This document shows, piece by piece, positions 1-12,961 of a stretch of DNA of 64,000 nt; the first letter of the stretch is position 1; the number at the start of each line of letters is the position of its first letter. Location of the stretch: positions 15,900,501 through 15,964,500 of the forward strand of contig CP142456.1 of assembly GCA_038049695.1 (NCBI GenBank), given 5' to 3'. The position numbers were made by a program, and so were the translations under genes. The stretch comes from Cinnamomum chago (taxonomy: Eukaryota > Streptophyta > Magnoliopsida > Laurales > Lauraceae). The notes under the pieces are model-generated. The model worked only from the letters and a program-made list of their open reading frames with translations, did not search any database and was not told where the DNA came from.

Positions 1-3000
1 ATAGATTACCGGATTAGACCTGATTGAAATAAATCTTGAAAGTTTTCATACGTTTTTGAAATATTGAATTCTTTTGACCCTTTTTTGAAAATCACCCGAA
101 AGTGAAGGACTTTTTTGAAAATTTCCCTTAAAAACATGGTTACCGTAAAGAGATTTTGATTCACAAACTTTTATCCACTAATTCCGACAACTATCTATTT
201 AAATGAATGGTCAGAGCAGAATATTTGTTTACTATCTATTTTCTGCCTTACAGCTGCTAATACTTAGAAATAGAATGATCAGTACTTAAGAATACAAGCC
301 TCTTTTAATGCTGTGAGACCCACTTGAGGAGGAAGGTAAGTGGGTAGCACCCAGCAATGATTCTCCACTTCCTCTCTTTCATTAATGGCTGCCCTAACCT
401 ACCATTCAACAAAATCATGATCTCTACATGTTGGTAGGACTCTCACTGAGTCAAGTTGCTCTCTCCTCAGAACTCGCTTGCACTTAAATATCCATAACCT
501 GCAGTTGCCTTTCCAAAATGGTGCAACTTGGGTCACGCCAAACCCAAACCTATGTATTTTACTACAACAAAAAGGGCCTAACTTTTCCCTTTGCATCTTA
601 TTATAGAAACACTTTGAATGTGCATTTGTTTCTTAGGCATAGGCACATCACCACCTTCATAGGTTCTAAAAATATTGGGAAACACACATAAATTAGCTTG
701 CACGGATACAAGAGTTACACAATGTAGCTCAAAACGATTGAATGAGGCATCTGGATTCTTGAATGTATGGGCCTGAGGGCTTTAAAATGTCCGAACTCTA
801 TCACAACATAGATATAGATGGATGTTTGATTGATACAGACCTGTACAAAATGGTGAGTGAAGGAAGAGGACCATCCAATCTCAAACTTATGATCTATGGA
901 CTGTAGTGTCATCCATCAAGCAAGGGTATTATGGTAACCTTAAGCCCCTGCTGTTAGAAGATCAATGTCAGTGCTAGCATGGAAAGGCATGTGTGTGGTC
1001 ATGTAATAAGATGCCAGTCCACATCTAATAGCCCTTTCAATTAGAGATGGAAATGGGTCCGGGTTGGGTCCATAGTGCACCTGGATATTAGATTCGAATG
1101 GGGCCGCACATACTCAGGATGGGGAATTCAGGCAGGCCCAAATAATTATACATCATGGAACTGCACCAGGACCCAAGTTTAACATGTATATATATTCATA
1201 GCCAATAGTGCCATAGTGGTAAGAGAATTTAAAGAGTTTTTCACAGCCATTTATTTATGTGCTCGAGTTTATAAAATTCCTGAGGCTTATATTTTGAAGG
1301 CGGTGTATGAATGGAGAAACCAAGGTGAGTATCTAAAAATAACCATCAAATAATCTCCATTTATTACAAAATAAATCGAAAGGAGATTGGATAGTCAAAA
1401 TCATCCTAGGAAAATCTACACTTTATGTCTTTTACCCGTCGACTCTTGCAAGGATAGTGCCATAGAATCAAATGGGCTCCAATGGGTGGATGGTTTTCAT
1501 AGAACTAAATACATAGGAATTCATGCTTAAATGGGCTCCAACAAAGTTCCTGTTCCTTACATAAAGGGACTGTGTGTGCATTTCAGTCTCTAGACCCTTT
1601 TTTACTCATTAAATATGCATCTAATTTGTTTTTCCATTGTAGAGGATCTAAAACTTTGTTTGTTTGAGAGGCTGTGAATGAATAGATGCCATGTCAATGT
1701 GTGTACGTGGGTCCTTGGATATGCACCCAATGTTTGCATTTATGACATGCGTATGTAAGTCCTTTACCACACACCCAATGGGCATGACCCCGAAAAAATT
1801 ACAGTCTTTTAACATTTGCCTCAAGCCCATACCCGACTTTAAAACTGATTGAAATTCTGGACTCTACCCATTGAGCCCATTTGGATTCTCCATTTTTCAG
1901 GCACTTGGGAAGTATGGTGTTCATGGGGTGGTGCATGGGTTTGGCCGGGTTGTGCATGTAGCCCATGAGTATCCCTAACAGGTACTTATTCTCATACCAC
2001 TTTCAATTGATGTTCATATGGGAATGGGTCAGTTTCAGATCGGGTGGAGCTCTCATTTCTCAAAAATCTAAACCCAAACCAAACCACCAGTTAAAAGAGT
2101 CAATCCCAACCATTAACTAACAGATAGGGGTCCAAGATGAGTTGGCTCACTCTGCAACTTGTCGGGTTGTTAAGGTCAATGAGCAGAATTGCAGGAATAA
2201 ACTCAACCCATACCCAAACCATTTGTTAATTGGGTCAGACATGTAAAAGTGAACCAACGGAAACCAAAAGGTTTGAGTCCCACCAACACTCATGGTTGAT
2301 TGGTGTTGGCACCATAGCTTCACACACACACACCCGAAAGGATTGATTCTCGGCCTTCAAATCTAAAGTACCACTCCTAATTAACCAGTAGTCCAATATA
2401 AAGAAATTAATAGTAAAAAAAATAAAAAGTAGTTGTAAAAATGAAATATCTGGTCACTTTCATTGGCGGTCGGGTATAAAATTGCCACCCTTGAATCCAA
2501 GAACTTTGGTAATTGTTAAGTACGGCCTCTTACTCCAGTTGTAAAGAGGCGACGGTTCTAACTTGGCTGCTCAGTGTTCAAACACAACCACATATTCTCA
2601 TCCAAAGGTGGTCGTATCTCACCCAAAATCTACTTCCCCTACTGGAGGGCTTAGTTCCCACTCTCGCAAGTGTTGATAGCATTCCACCGACAGAATCAAA
2701 TGAACATATATAGTACTCCAGTGGAATACTGAAAATTTTAGAACTTGGAGAAAATGACCAGATTACCCTCTAACAGACGACAATGAATAGACTAGAGATG
2801 GGCCCATGGCCCACTCGTTGCATGATTGATTATCTGTTTAGGTGGTTAGTTATGAAGTTTGAGTCTCTTTGACGTTGGCAGTAAGAGGAGAGAAATGACA
2901 GATTTGCCCCTATCCTGCCCACTAATTCTGACATGTTATTACTATGGCCCAGCACATCTCATTTCCAGGTCTAACCCCTGCCAAGGCCCATTAAGAACTT

Positions 3001-4814
3001 GGACAAGGAGAAAATTAGGGATGTTAATGGGCTGAGCCAGCAGACGCGTTGGCTGGGCTGGAGCTCACCTCTGGTGCTAATCAAACAGAACTGGAGCTAT
3101 AGCTAGATTGGTTCAGCCTGCTCCTTAATATTGGCTCTGCTTGAACTCATGCTCGGCTTGACACATTTGAAGTTCTTTATGTTTTTTTTTTTTTTTTTTT
3201 ATCCTAAGAAAAGGGATATTGACTATACAGCTACCCATATATCTAACAATTGCCATAGAACAGTATAAATTTAGATACTTCTTGCAGAGTTGTCCGTACA
3301 GGAAATGACACTCTAAAATTGACGATTCTGTTCTAAAATATCCAACAAAATTTAGATTCTTTTGCTTTCCACCAAAGAGAAAGAACTGCGGTCAAAACCG
3401 TTTCCCTGAGGTTGGGGTGAATAATGTAAGAGCTCCAACTTAGTAGCTTGCAGCAAGTATAAACGATGAAGAGATGGTATATATGGTTCTAAATTCGGGC
3501 CAGGTGAATATTTGTGTTTTGGGTTTGGGCGGGAAGGAAAAATCGTGCGATGTCCTATGGTTGCGCGATATCGCATGGTGTGATATTCTACAACTCATAT
3601 TGCACAGTGCAATATGCTATAGCCGATAGCCCAGGATATCATAGCGCTTAAATTTCAACTTTTAGAACGTCCTTCCCTTATTTAAATTTCGACTGTTTTT
3701 GGGAAATTATTAGGTATAAGGAGATCCATATGGTTAAAATCCAAAAAAAAAAAAAATAGTGATGGGGAACTGAATCTTTGGGGTTCTTTTTAAACTACTG
3801 TCCCATAATATCATTGATCGATTCAAGTTGGTTTCAGACAAATGGATGATTCCAATCGGTGCCCAAGCACATTTGCACTTCATAGATCTATCTTGACTAC
3901 TAGTTCTTCAAAACCTATTTTCTCTTCCTTTGATCATATCCGTCCTTCATCTTTCATGTCCAAGGAATCCATCCTAGCCCTCGTATCATGTACACTGAAT
4001 CACATGTGATTTCATGTAAAAAGTAACCGATCTCCACAACTAGTGTCCGATACAAATTTCTAATTCACGCTTTTTAGCTGACCATATCTCCAAAGGTCAG
4101 AGCTTCCACTTCACCAAAAGCTTAGATAACTAAACCCAAACGGTGAACAAGACAACACTAGAAACCCTAGCAAAGCCACATAAAGGAAACAACAGCCGTG
4201 GGAAGTAGATAAAAATACAATTTTTTTCAAGGAAAGAGAAGTTTGAAGAAGGCCTAGTGCTCAAATGAAGAAAAGAAAGTTGAAGATGGTTATACTAGTG
4301 CATGACAGGGACCTCAGGGGCGGGCTTAGATGTTACGATTCAGCTGTGGAGATTCGGAAAACTCCTTAAATGATATTTTAAGATTTTTCATTTTCTTATA
4401 TAACTTCGACCATTGTCCGCACCACCCAAATGAAAATCCTGAGTCCACCAGACTTGGTTATATGAGCGCATGACAGGGACCCATTCTCTTCCGGTGGTGG
4501 TGGGAAGTAAAATGAGGTTTTCAAATTCACCGTGATGTCCAAAAAAATGCTCATAATGGTAAAATGGAAGAAAAATGAGGGTACAAACATAGGAAAAAGA
4601 CCCCCACTTTTAATAAAAATTTAATCAATAATGGAAGATGAGAAATGAACACCATGTTGAAAGTTGGATAGAAGGGGTTTGTTTTAGAGAGAGGGAGAGT
4701 GAGAGGGAGAGGAAGGGAGGGAGAATATATAGGGTGCTGGAGAGAATTTGAGCTCTTGTATTAAAATTGGCTTGTACAAAATGATCTCTTACATGGGATT
4801 CCGAATCTCCTGTT
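1..4814. other. Intergenic, no gene recognised
   Basis: No open frame here shows a recognisable domain, and the short frames present look like chance. Visible simple sequence includes an AC run near 2320, a T run near 3182-3200, and a purine-rich stretch near 4685-4730. The last 30 bases before the copia insertion (accgaatctcctg-like) resemble the sequence beside the second MITE near 13075-13090, so the MITE-associated DNA probably begins a little before 4815. Confidence 0.6.
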
Positions 4815-4819
4815 GTTTC

Positions 4820-5210
4820 TGATGAGGAAGACCATAATTCTCATGTTCAGCCACATCATCAGAGTAGACCACATATGTTAAAAGAGTCAAGAGGATCAGA
4901 CACGTCAGAACATAGCAAGCCATCCATAGGATATCAATCATATCTTTGAAAATATCTTATGGGTTGGATTGTGCTCATCTCAATCAATTGAAGAGATCCC
5001 ATGAAGACTGTAGAAAGAGCTGGCCTGGGCTGTAACAATCAGATTTGATTGTACCCATCTTATTTTTCTTTCCAAATGTAATAGATAGAGAATCTGTATG
5101 AAAGGAAACATGAGGCTATAAAGTGCAATGAATCATAAGAGGGCAGACCACGTTTTTTAAGCTTGAATGCTTTTCTTCTCTACTCTATCTTTCTTTATTA
5201 TTTTTTTACA
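4820..5210 (+). repeat. Copia 5' LTR
   Basis: Starts tgatgaggaag and ends tttttttaca, matching 9872-10263 nearly base for base. A TATA-like ggctataaagtg at about 5113 would be the LTR promoter. It sits directly after the target duplication gtttc. Confidence 0.97.
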
Positions 5211-5222
5211 TGGTATCAGAGC
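5211..5222 (+). other. Primer binding site (tRNA-iMet)
   Basis: tggtatcagagc directly follows the 5' LTR. It is the standard complement of the 3' end of plant initiator methionine tRNA used to prime minus-strand synthesis in copia elements. Confidence 0.95.
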
Positions 5223-5327
5223 GACACTAGCTCTTGATACAGTCCTTCATCGTGGTATCATCCTCAGCCAATCTTCATCACAGCAAGTCTGTAGGATTTC
5301 TCATCATCTACACTTTAGCGATTTCTA

Positions 5328-6420
5328 ATGGCAGGTTCATCTTCAACGTCAAACTCTCTCTCTCTCTCTTTCAGCTACTGCTCTTCATCATCTCATTACT
5401 ATTGTTTCTGTGAAATTGAATCTGTCAAATTATTTGGTTTGGAGAATGCAAATCCTACCCTTAATAGAAAGTTTAAAAGTGAAGGATTTGATGGTTAATG
5501 GACTGCCGACTGAAAACAAAAATCATGACAAAGGCGAGGCAGATCCTAACATTGAAACTCTAAAAGAGAAAGATCTTCTATTAAGAAGTTGGATTACAGG
5601 AACTCTGTCTGAGGAGGTCCTGTATCTTGTCGTTGGTTGTACCACGGCTAAAGAAGTTTGGCTTTGCCTTGAGGAAAACTTCCTCCATGCTACAAAGGAA
5701 CGAGAAGTCCAACTCAAGCAAAGAATGCAAGACCTTAAACTTGGAAACAGATCTCTGTCTGAGTACTTAAAAGACTTCAAAACAATATTTGATGGGCTTG
5801 CTGCAATACAAAAGACTGTTGCTGACGAAGACAAGGTGATCTATATGTCACGTGGTCTCGGGAATAAATATAGCACACTGGTAACATCCATGCTTGCCAA
5901 ACCTCCTTTTCCTACCTATACACAATTTGTTATTGCTGTCCAAAACTATGAGATTCATCTCCAAAGCTTTGAGCTTGAAAACAGAGCTGTTGATCAAACA
6001 ATGGCCTTGGTCTCTCAAAGGCAGCAAGGACGAGGGCAGCAACATCACAACTTTCGAGGCCGAGGTCGAGGCAACAATGGACAGTACAATTCTCGTGGAA
6101 GGGGGTTCACAGCAGTGGGACAGAATCAAGGTTCTCGCCCAACACAGACAGCTACTAATAATGGGCAGCAATACAACTCTCATCCACATGGACAATAACA
6201 GTTTCAGTCAGGTAATGCAGTCTTCAATCCCCCTAATTTTAATCAACGTTTTCAGAACAACAGTACAGGGCACCAAGGTATTGGTACCCCAGATCCATGT
6301 CAGATTTGTGGTAGAAGGAACCACACAGCAATAAAGTGTTTCTATAGGTGTAATTACTCATACCAGTCTCCTGAAGACCTATCTCAGGCTCTTACTACGC
6401 TGTCAACTTCAGAAGCTCAA
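5328..6420 (+). pseudogene. Copia gag (capsid and CCHC zinc knuckle), broken
   Basis: The likely start is the ATG at 5328, whose serine-rich leader fits copia gag. A TC repeat at about 5356-5372 throws it out of frame with the body, which reads open from about 5375 (KLNLSNYLVWR, typical of copia gag). The body has the usual gag_pre helices and a Gly/Arg/Gln-rich tail. An in-frame TAA at 6196-6198 (CAA changed by one C-to-T) interrupts it. The same frame then continues through a CX2CX4HX4C zinc knuckle at 6298-6339. So there are two lesions, one slippage and one nonsense. In an intact element this protein forms the virus-like particle. Confidence 0.92.
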
Positions 6421-8574
6421 GATCCAAACCTGTATGTTGATACAGGGGCCAATGCGCACATCACTAATGATCCAGGTAATCTATCTCTTGCGCTGCCTTA
6501 TAATGGAGATGACCAAGTCATGGTTGGTGATGGTTCTAAATTACTTATTTCACATATTGGAAACTCTTCCTTTACTTCTGGTTTTGGCACAATGCATTTA
6601 AAGGACGTTCTTGTTGTGCCTGGAATCAAGAAAAACTTGATCTCAGTATCACAACTTGCTAAAGATAATTCCTGTATATTTGAGTTTCCTGCCTGTGATT
6701 TTTTGATAAAGGATTGAGCAACGGGCAAAACAATGGCAATGGGCAGTAAAAAGGGCAACCTATATGCCTTAGATGGAGAAGCAGCAACAGCCTTCATGGC
6801 ACTCAAATCTAGAAAAACTACAGAGGATATTTGGCACCAAAGATTGGGTCATCTCAATAATAAAATGTTGAAGGTTTTGAATAGTCAACGTATTATAGAT
6901 ATTAGTAGTTGGAATAAATTCTCTACTATTTGCATAAGTTGTCAGTTAGGAAAAAGTTGTAAGCTTCCCTTTTCATTGAGTAATAAAATTGTCAATTCAC
7001 CTCTTCTAAAAATTCATAGTGATATTTGTGGGCCCGCCCCAGTCTCCTCTTCTCAAGGATTTTGTTATTACGCTATTTTTATTGATGACTGCACAAGATT
7101 CACATGGTTTTACCCCCTCAAACATAAATTTGATTTCTTTGAACAATTTGTCAAATTTCAAAAGTTGGTAGAAAATCAATTCTCTACCAAGATAAAGATC
7201 TTTCAATGTGATGGAGGGGGTGAATTTCGGTCACAGAAGTTTCTTCTACATCTTGACAATTGTGGGATTCAGAGACAGATTTCATGTCCCGGGACTCCAG
7301 AGCAAAATGGTGTTGCAGAAAGAAAACACCGACATATAGTCGAAACTGGACTAACTCTCCTTTTGCATGCCAATCTACCAAAGAGTTTTTGGGTTGAAGC
7401 CTTCATGACAGCAATATTTTTTATTAACAGGCTGCCTTCCTCTGTGCTTAAAATGGAGACACCAATTTTTAAGCTTTATGAATCACATCCTGATTATTCA
7501 AGTTTGAGAGTGTTTGGATGTCGGTGCTTTCCCTACCTGCGCGATCGTGCTTCAAGTAAATTTGAACCAAAGTCATATCCGTGCGTATTTATTGGATATA
7601 GTCCTATGCACAAAGGGTTTCGTAGCTATCACCCTCATAGCAGACGAGTGTTTATTTCACGACATATAATTTTTGATGAAACTGTTTTTCCATGTAAAAA
7701 CACTCAAAATCTGTTGATCCCTGTGCAGGAACCTAGTACCATCACAACATTTTCAAAATTCTCTCAATGGGTCTTTCCTAGTGCAGAACCCACAGATGGT
7801 GATGCATCGCATATGACACAGAGGCCCACTCAAAGTTCTGATGGAGTTTTGAGCATTCCAACAACACATGAATCATCTAGTACTATTCAAATAGATGGGG
7901 GGCAAGAAGATGAATCCTTACAGATGCAGACACAAGACATCACAGGTCCAAATGTTATAAGTCCGATACAAGCAGATTCACATCTGGATATTGATTCACC
8001 AAATCAGCCAATATCATCAAAGGTGAACCCATTCAAACAAATGGAATTTTCAAGACCATCAACTCTCACAACTGGTCTCAATGACACAATTTCATCTGAA
8101 TCTCAATCTGAAAATGGTCTGTCTAATGCTACCTCACAAGTTGAAAATGTGCATGCACCAACACCTACCATAGATTCCTCATCCAGCCACACTATGATTA
8201 CACGTGCTCAAGTTGGTATTAGGAAACCAAATCCTAAATATGCCTTGGCAGCCACTACGACGGAAGAACCTATCGAGTCATCCTTTTTTACTCAAACAAA
8301 CCAACATCTACTAATGGCCACGACTAGTTCCAACCCAACCTTGATGTTGGCTAACCTTGACTCCTCTAAAATCGATGAGCCAAGGAATGTTAATGAGGCT
8401 TTGGCACGACCTCAGTGGGTGGCTACTATGCAAGAGGAATTAGAAGCATTAGATAGAAATGAGACTTGGACCTTGGTTCCACGTACATCCAATATGAATA
8501 TTGTTGGGTTACGATGGGTGTATAAAACCAAGTTAAAATCTGTTGTACCCCTTTGCAACCAATCTTGCTTTTAG
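6421..8574 (+). pseudogene. Copia protease and integrase, broken
   Basis: The reading frame is the same as gag. The aspartic protease signature LYVDTGANAH is at about 6430-6460. A TGA at 6715-6717 replaces an expected CGA (one C-to-T) between protease and integrase. From 6733 the frame is open: the GAG-pre-integrase zinc region HQRLGH...CISC (about 6835-6942), then the integrase core with D at 7021 (HSDICGP), D at 7210 (QCDGGGEF) and E at 7318 (AERKHR). A variable linker follows, then the start of reverse transcriptase (RWVYKTKLKS) to 8541. There the frame is lost and stops at 8574. A deletion of roughly 25-30 codons at the RT start is inferred from the missing conserved block. Confidence 0.93.
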
Positions 8575-9862
8575 CCCAGTTATCAAGCCTGCAACTATTC
8601 GCATCATCCTTAGTTTGGCCGTTGTCTCACATTGGCCTATTCATCAACTCGACGTTAAAAATGCCTTCCTTCATGGTTATCTCCGAGAAATTGTTCACAT
8701 GGAACAACCCCCGGGATTCACTCATCCCAACTATCCAAATCATGTTTGCAAACTCAACAGAGCCATCTATGGCCTTAAACAGGCCCCGCGAGCTTGGTTA
8801 GACAGTTTTAGCCTCTTCTTGCTACATGTGGGGTTTTTCTGTAGCGTTGCTAATTCATCACTTTTTGTACTTCACTGCTCGAGTGGAACAATATTACTGC
8901 TCTTATATGTGGATGACATCATATTAACCAGCAATAACGCATCTCTTTTATCTCGGTTAATTGCTAAACTCAGTTCTGAATTCGCCATGAAGGATCTTGG
9001 ATAGTTACATTATTTCTTGGGAATAAAAATTTCTACCTTTCAAGGTGGTTTTTTTTTTTTTGTCTCAATCCAAGTATATTAGTGATCTTCTATCCAAAGC
9101 AAAAATGCTACAATGCAAACCTCTAAGTACTCCTCTCACACAGAAGCATGACTTACACATAGAATCTGAGGCTCTTGTTAACGCATCTGAGTATAGAAGC
9201 ATAGTTGGTGGCTTACAATACATTATTTTCACTAGACCTGATCTGTCTAATGCAGTCAATGTATTATGTCAATTCATGCAGCAACCAAATCTTAGGCATT
9301 GGCAGGGTGTTAAAAGGATTCTTCGATATTTAAAAGGAATAATAAATTATGGGATCAGAATCTCGTCTCAATCTTCACTTAACCTATATGCCTTTTTAGA
9401 TGCAGATTGGGTTGGTTGTCCAGAAACAAGGCGGTCTACTCCGGGGTATTGTCTTTACTTAGGCTCAAATTGCATCTCCTGGAAATCAAAAAAGCAAACT
9501 ACAGTTGCTCGATCAAGTGCCAAAGCAGAATATAGGGCACTCGCCTCTACAGCTGCTAAATTAATGTGGGTAACATATATTTTGAGAGACATCGGAGTCT
9601 ACTTATCCCGACTGCCTGTTCTATTTTGTGACAATCTCAGTGCCCTCTACATGACAGTGAATCCAGTACTTCATGCTAGAACAAAACATATAGAGATTGA
9701 CTATCATTTTGTGAGGGAAAAGGTTGCTCTTGGCTCTCTTGTCACTCAGTTCGTGTCTTCCAAAAACCAACTTGCCGACATCTTTACAAAGCCTCTCTCA
9801 AAGGTGGTTTTTCAAGGATTGCGGCACAAGCTAGGAGTACATACATTACCGTCCTCCAGCTT
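8543..9862 (+). pseudogene. Copia reverse transcriptase and RNase H, broken
   Basis: RT resumes in a new frame at about 8565 (FSPVIKPATIR) with the first catalytic Asp in QLDVKNAFLHG (8651) and the YVDD box at 8906-8917. A TAG at 9003-9005 stops it. A run of T at 9048-9061 shifts the frame again. RNase H follows with FLDADWVGC (about 9395), SSAKAEYRAL and CDNLSALY, carrying the expected acidic residues. The frame ends in the purine tract and runs on into the LTR. Catalytic motifs survive, so the damage is from nonsense changes, one deletion and slippage. Confidence 0.93.
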
Positions 9863-9871
9863 GAGGGGGAG
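9861..9871 (+). other. Polypurine tract
   Basis: ttgagggggag lies directly before the 3' LTR. It is the standard plus-strand priming site of copia elements. Confidence 0.93.
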
Positions 9872-10263
9872 TGATAAGGAAGACCATAATTCCCATGTTC
9901 AGCCACATCATCAGAGTGGACCACATATGTTAAAAGAGTCAAGAGGATCAGACCCGTCAGAACATAGCAAGCCATCCATAGGATATCAATCATATCTTTG
10001 AAAATATCTTATGGGTTGGACTGTGCTCATCTCAATCAATTGAAGAGATCCCATGAAGACTGTAGAAAGAGCTGGCCTGGGCTGTAACAATCAAATTTGA
10101 TTGTACCCATCTTATTTTTCTTTCCAAATGTAATAGACAGAGAATCTGTATGAAAGGAAACATGAGGCTATAAAGTGCAATGAATCATGAGAGGGAAGAC
10201 CACGTTTTTTAAGCTTGAATGCCCTTTCTTCTCTACTCTATCTTTCTTTATTATTTTTTTACA
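9872..10263 (+). repeat. Copia 3' LTR
   Basis: Starts tgataaggaag and ends tttttttaca. It matches the 5' LTR with about ten substitutions and one small indel, and is followed by the second copy of the target duplication gtttc. Confidence 0.97.
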
Positions 10264-10309
10264 GTTTCATCCAATCAAGATTTACCAACTGTATAAAATC
10301 AAGATAGAT

Positions 10310-12961
10310 TTTTTTTATCGGTAACGGTAAAATATATTAAATACTTAAGAAAGGTACAGTAAAGATGGAAAGTAAAAACATGCGTAGGCATTAGAGCTAA
10401 ATACCAACACAAAACAACAAATTACAAAGGAGCAAGCAAAGCTACCTCTCTTTCTACCCCCAACTTAGCCAAAGCATCCGCATGTCATTCCCCAACCAAA
10501 GCACATGATAAAACTCAACATTCAAAGATGATGACAAAGTCTTGATTTCATTGAAAAGAAATTGAAATTTCCATGGGCCCTTCTCCAAACAAGACATCCA
10601 AGAAATCGCATTTAAGGAATCGCTTTCCACCGCCACTATGCTATGAAAATTATTTGAGACACAGATCCTTAGAGCTTCCAATATAGCTAACACTTCCACT
10701 TCATTAGAATCTTTGATACCTATATACTTCGAGAACATAAACAATACCTCTCCCTTGTAGTTCCTCAAGATGCCACCTATACCTGCAAGACCTGGTTTTT
10801 CTCTTGCCGCACCATCAACATTAGATTTAAGAACATTAGGAGAATGGGGAGACCAAGTGACTAAAGGTTTCTTCTTAACACATCCGCTTCCCAATTACTT
10901 AAGATATTATCCAAGGTCAAGTGCTCTTAACTCTTTTTTGATACTTGCCCATTTAGCTATTTTGAGAACAATCATAAAATTGACTTGCCATTGAAGATTC
11001 TATTGTTTCTTTCCTTCCAAATCGATCAAAGAATAGAGAAAGGAATCAACCTCCATAGGATTAAGCCCACGCCTTTAAAAGGACCCAACCTCCAAGCCTC
11101 CATCAATTCGCTCAAAGCCCTTGGCAAACACCATGAAATTCTACATTTTTTGAAAAAAGATTGCCAAATGCAAGAGGCAAACTCACAATGCAAGAACAAG
11201 TGGGTGATAGATTCTTCTTCCTTGCCACATAAGACACAAGTGTCTAAAATGGCTTCAGACATTATCCTTCTTTTTCTTAGATTGGCCACTGTTGAAATCT
11301 TTCCGGCAACTGCCAACCAAAGGAAGACCTCAACCCTTGGTGGGGCCAAACCATACCACACTTGAGATAGATGAGAATGACTCCCCAAGACTGTGGAAGA
11401 AACACCATAAAAAGATCTAATAGAAAAACTCCCTGAAGGATAGGGCTTCCAAATGCGTATATCTTCCTCACCCCTGCAAATAAAGACGTTTAGCAAGAAT
11501 GCTTAACAAAGACTCATACTCCAAAACCTCAAACTGACGCAACCCTCTCCTAAAAGACACAAACCATGACACTTTTGAACCATCCCAAAAATAACATTCT
11601 TTGACAGATGACTCTTTATTACAGACAAATCTAAATAATCTAGGAAAAAGTGGCCAAAACTTCCCTATCACAACCCAATCATCATACAAAAAACGAACAT
11701 TCTTTTCCTCCCCAACTCTAAAGCCTACACTCTTATTAAAGACTTTCCCCCTGACATTGGACACCTCCCCAAAACAAGAAATAACTCTCCATAAACTTGA
11801 CAACCGATACTTAGGGACACATTTAGGGACCTACCCCCACTAATCCTCACCATACTTGGAAACAATAATCTTTTTCCAAAAAGCATCTTTTTCTACTCCA
11901 AAGCTCCACCACCACTTAGCTAGCAAAGGACAATTCTTAAGCTCCAGATCCCCAATGCCTAAACCTCCACAAGATTTAGGTTTGACCACTTCGCTCCATT
12001 TCATGAGATGAATCTTCTTTTTATCGCCTTTGCCTTCCCAAAGAAAGTTTCTTCTGACACGATCCAATATGTTTCTCACTAATGCTGGCATTTTGAATAA
12101 CGACATAAAATAAACTAGGATATTTGACAAGGAAGCTTTGATGAGAGTTATCATCCCCCCTAAAGATAAGTAGTACATTTTCCACCTACTTAACTTCTTT
12201 CCAACTTTTTCTATAACAGGGTCCCATATTGCTTTCGATCTTGGATTAGCTCCAATAGGTAACCCAAGATATTGGATCGGCAAATGACCAACCTTGCAAT
12301 GAAGTTTGATAGCTAAAAGCCTTAAGACCTCTCTGGAACAATTCACCCCCACCAAAATGCTTTTATGAAGATTAACTTTCAAACTCGAGGCCAATTCAAA
12401 ACATCTCAAAATTCTTTTAGTTAACACAATCTCGTCCCAATTAGAAGAGCTGAAAAGAATTGTATTATCTACAAACAGTAGATGAGTAACGGCTTCCCCA
12501 TCTATCACCACTTTAAAACCCCCAATAATCTCAATGTCTTTGGCTTTCAATAAGAGAGCACTCATAGCTTCAACAACCATCGTAAACAGAAAATGTGATA
12601 ATGGGTCTCCTTGTCTTAGGCCTCTCGAATCTTTAAACAAACGGGAAGTCGAGCCATTAACTAAGACTAAGAAGGAACAAGAAGAAATACACTCATTGAT
12701 CCATCTCCTCCATTTCTCACCGAACCCAAATCTGCCCATCATATAGTCCAAGAACTTTCAATTTATGTGATCATAGGCCTTTTCGAAATCAATCTTAAAG
12801 ATAACACCTTCCTTGTGTCACCACTTCCTTGAATCAATAAGCTCGTTTGCAATAAGGACACCATCAAGAATTTTCATTTCTTTAACAAAAGCCCCCTGCA
12901 CAAGGCTTATTATTAGAGGATTTCAATCTGTTAGCTGGAACCTTTGCCAAAAGCTTATAGA
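10310..12961 (-). mobile_element. L1-like LINE, 5'-truncated
   Basis: Flanked by a perfect 15-bp duplication aaaatcaagatagat at 10295-10309 and 12962-12976. The element runs on the minus strand. Its poly(A) tail is the T run starting at 10309, and its 5' truncation at 12961 falls in the N-terminal part of reverse transcriptase. Domain order (RT, zf-RVT, RNase H) is that of plant L1-like LINEs. ORF1 and the endonuclease are missing, as expected for incomplete reverse transcription. Confidence 0.93.
10454..12955 (-). pseudogene. LINE reverse transcriptase, zf-RVT and RNase H remnant
   Basis: RT begins at the truncation (LLAKVPANRLK) with two early stops, then is open from 12751 to 11840. GLRQGDPLS is present, but the catalytic box reads LFVDNTILF instead of the usual F-A-D-D, so a catalytic Asp is lost. 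Downstream frames (11803-11468, 11496-11026) hold the zf-RVT cysteine-histidine region (CVLCGKEEESITHLFLHC). The frame at 10894-10454 holds a plant LINE RNase H (NVDGA, EVEVLAILEAL, ESDSLNAIS) with a degraded end. Several frameshifts join these pieces. It cannot encode an active enzyme. Confidence 0.92.

Larger units (their letters stand above)
4820..10263 (+). mobile_element. Ty1/copia LTR retrotransposon, full length, inactivated
   Basis: Two direct LTRs (391 and 392 bp) begin TG and end CA. They are flanked by a perfect 5-bp target duplication gtttc at 4815-4819 and 10264-10268. The tRNA-iMet primer site abuts the 5' LTR and a purine tract abuts the 3' LTR. Domain order gag, protease, integrase, reverse transcriptase, RNase H defines copia. 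The LTRs differ at roughly ten sites (about 2.5 percent), so the insertion is not very recent. The coding region has several stops and frameshifts and cannot act on its own. The short total length fits compact copia lineages such as Ale/Retrofit, but I did not assign a lineage. Confidence 0.97.
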
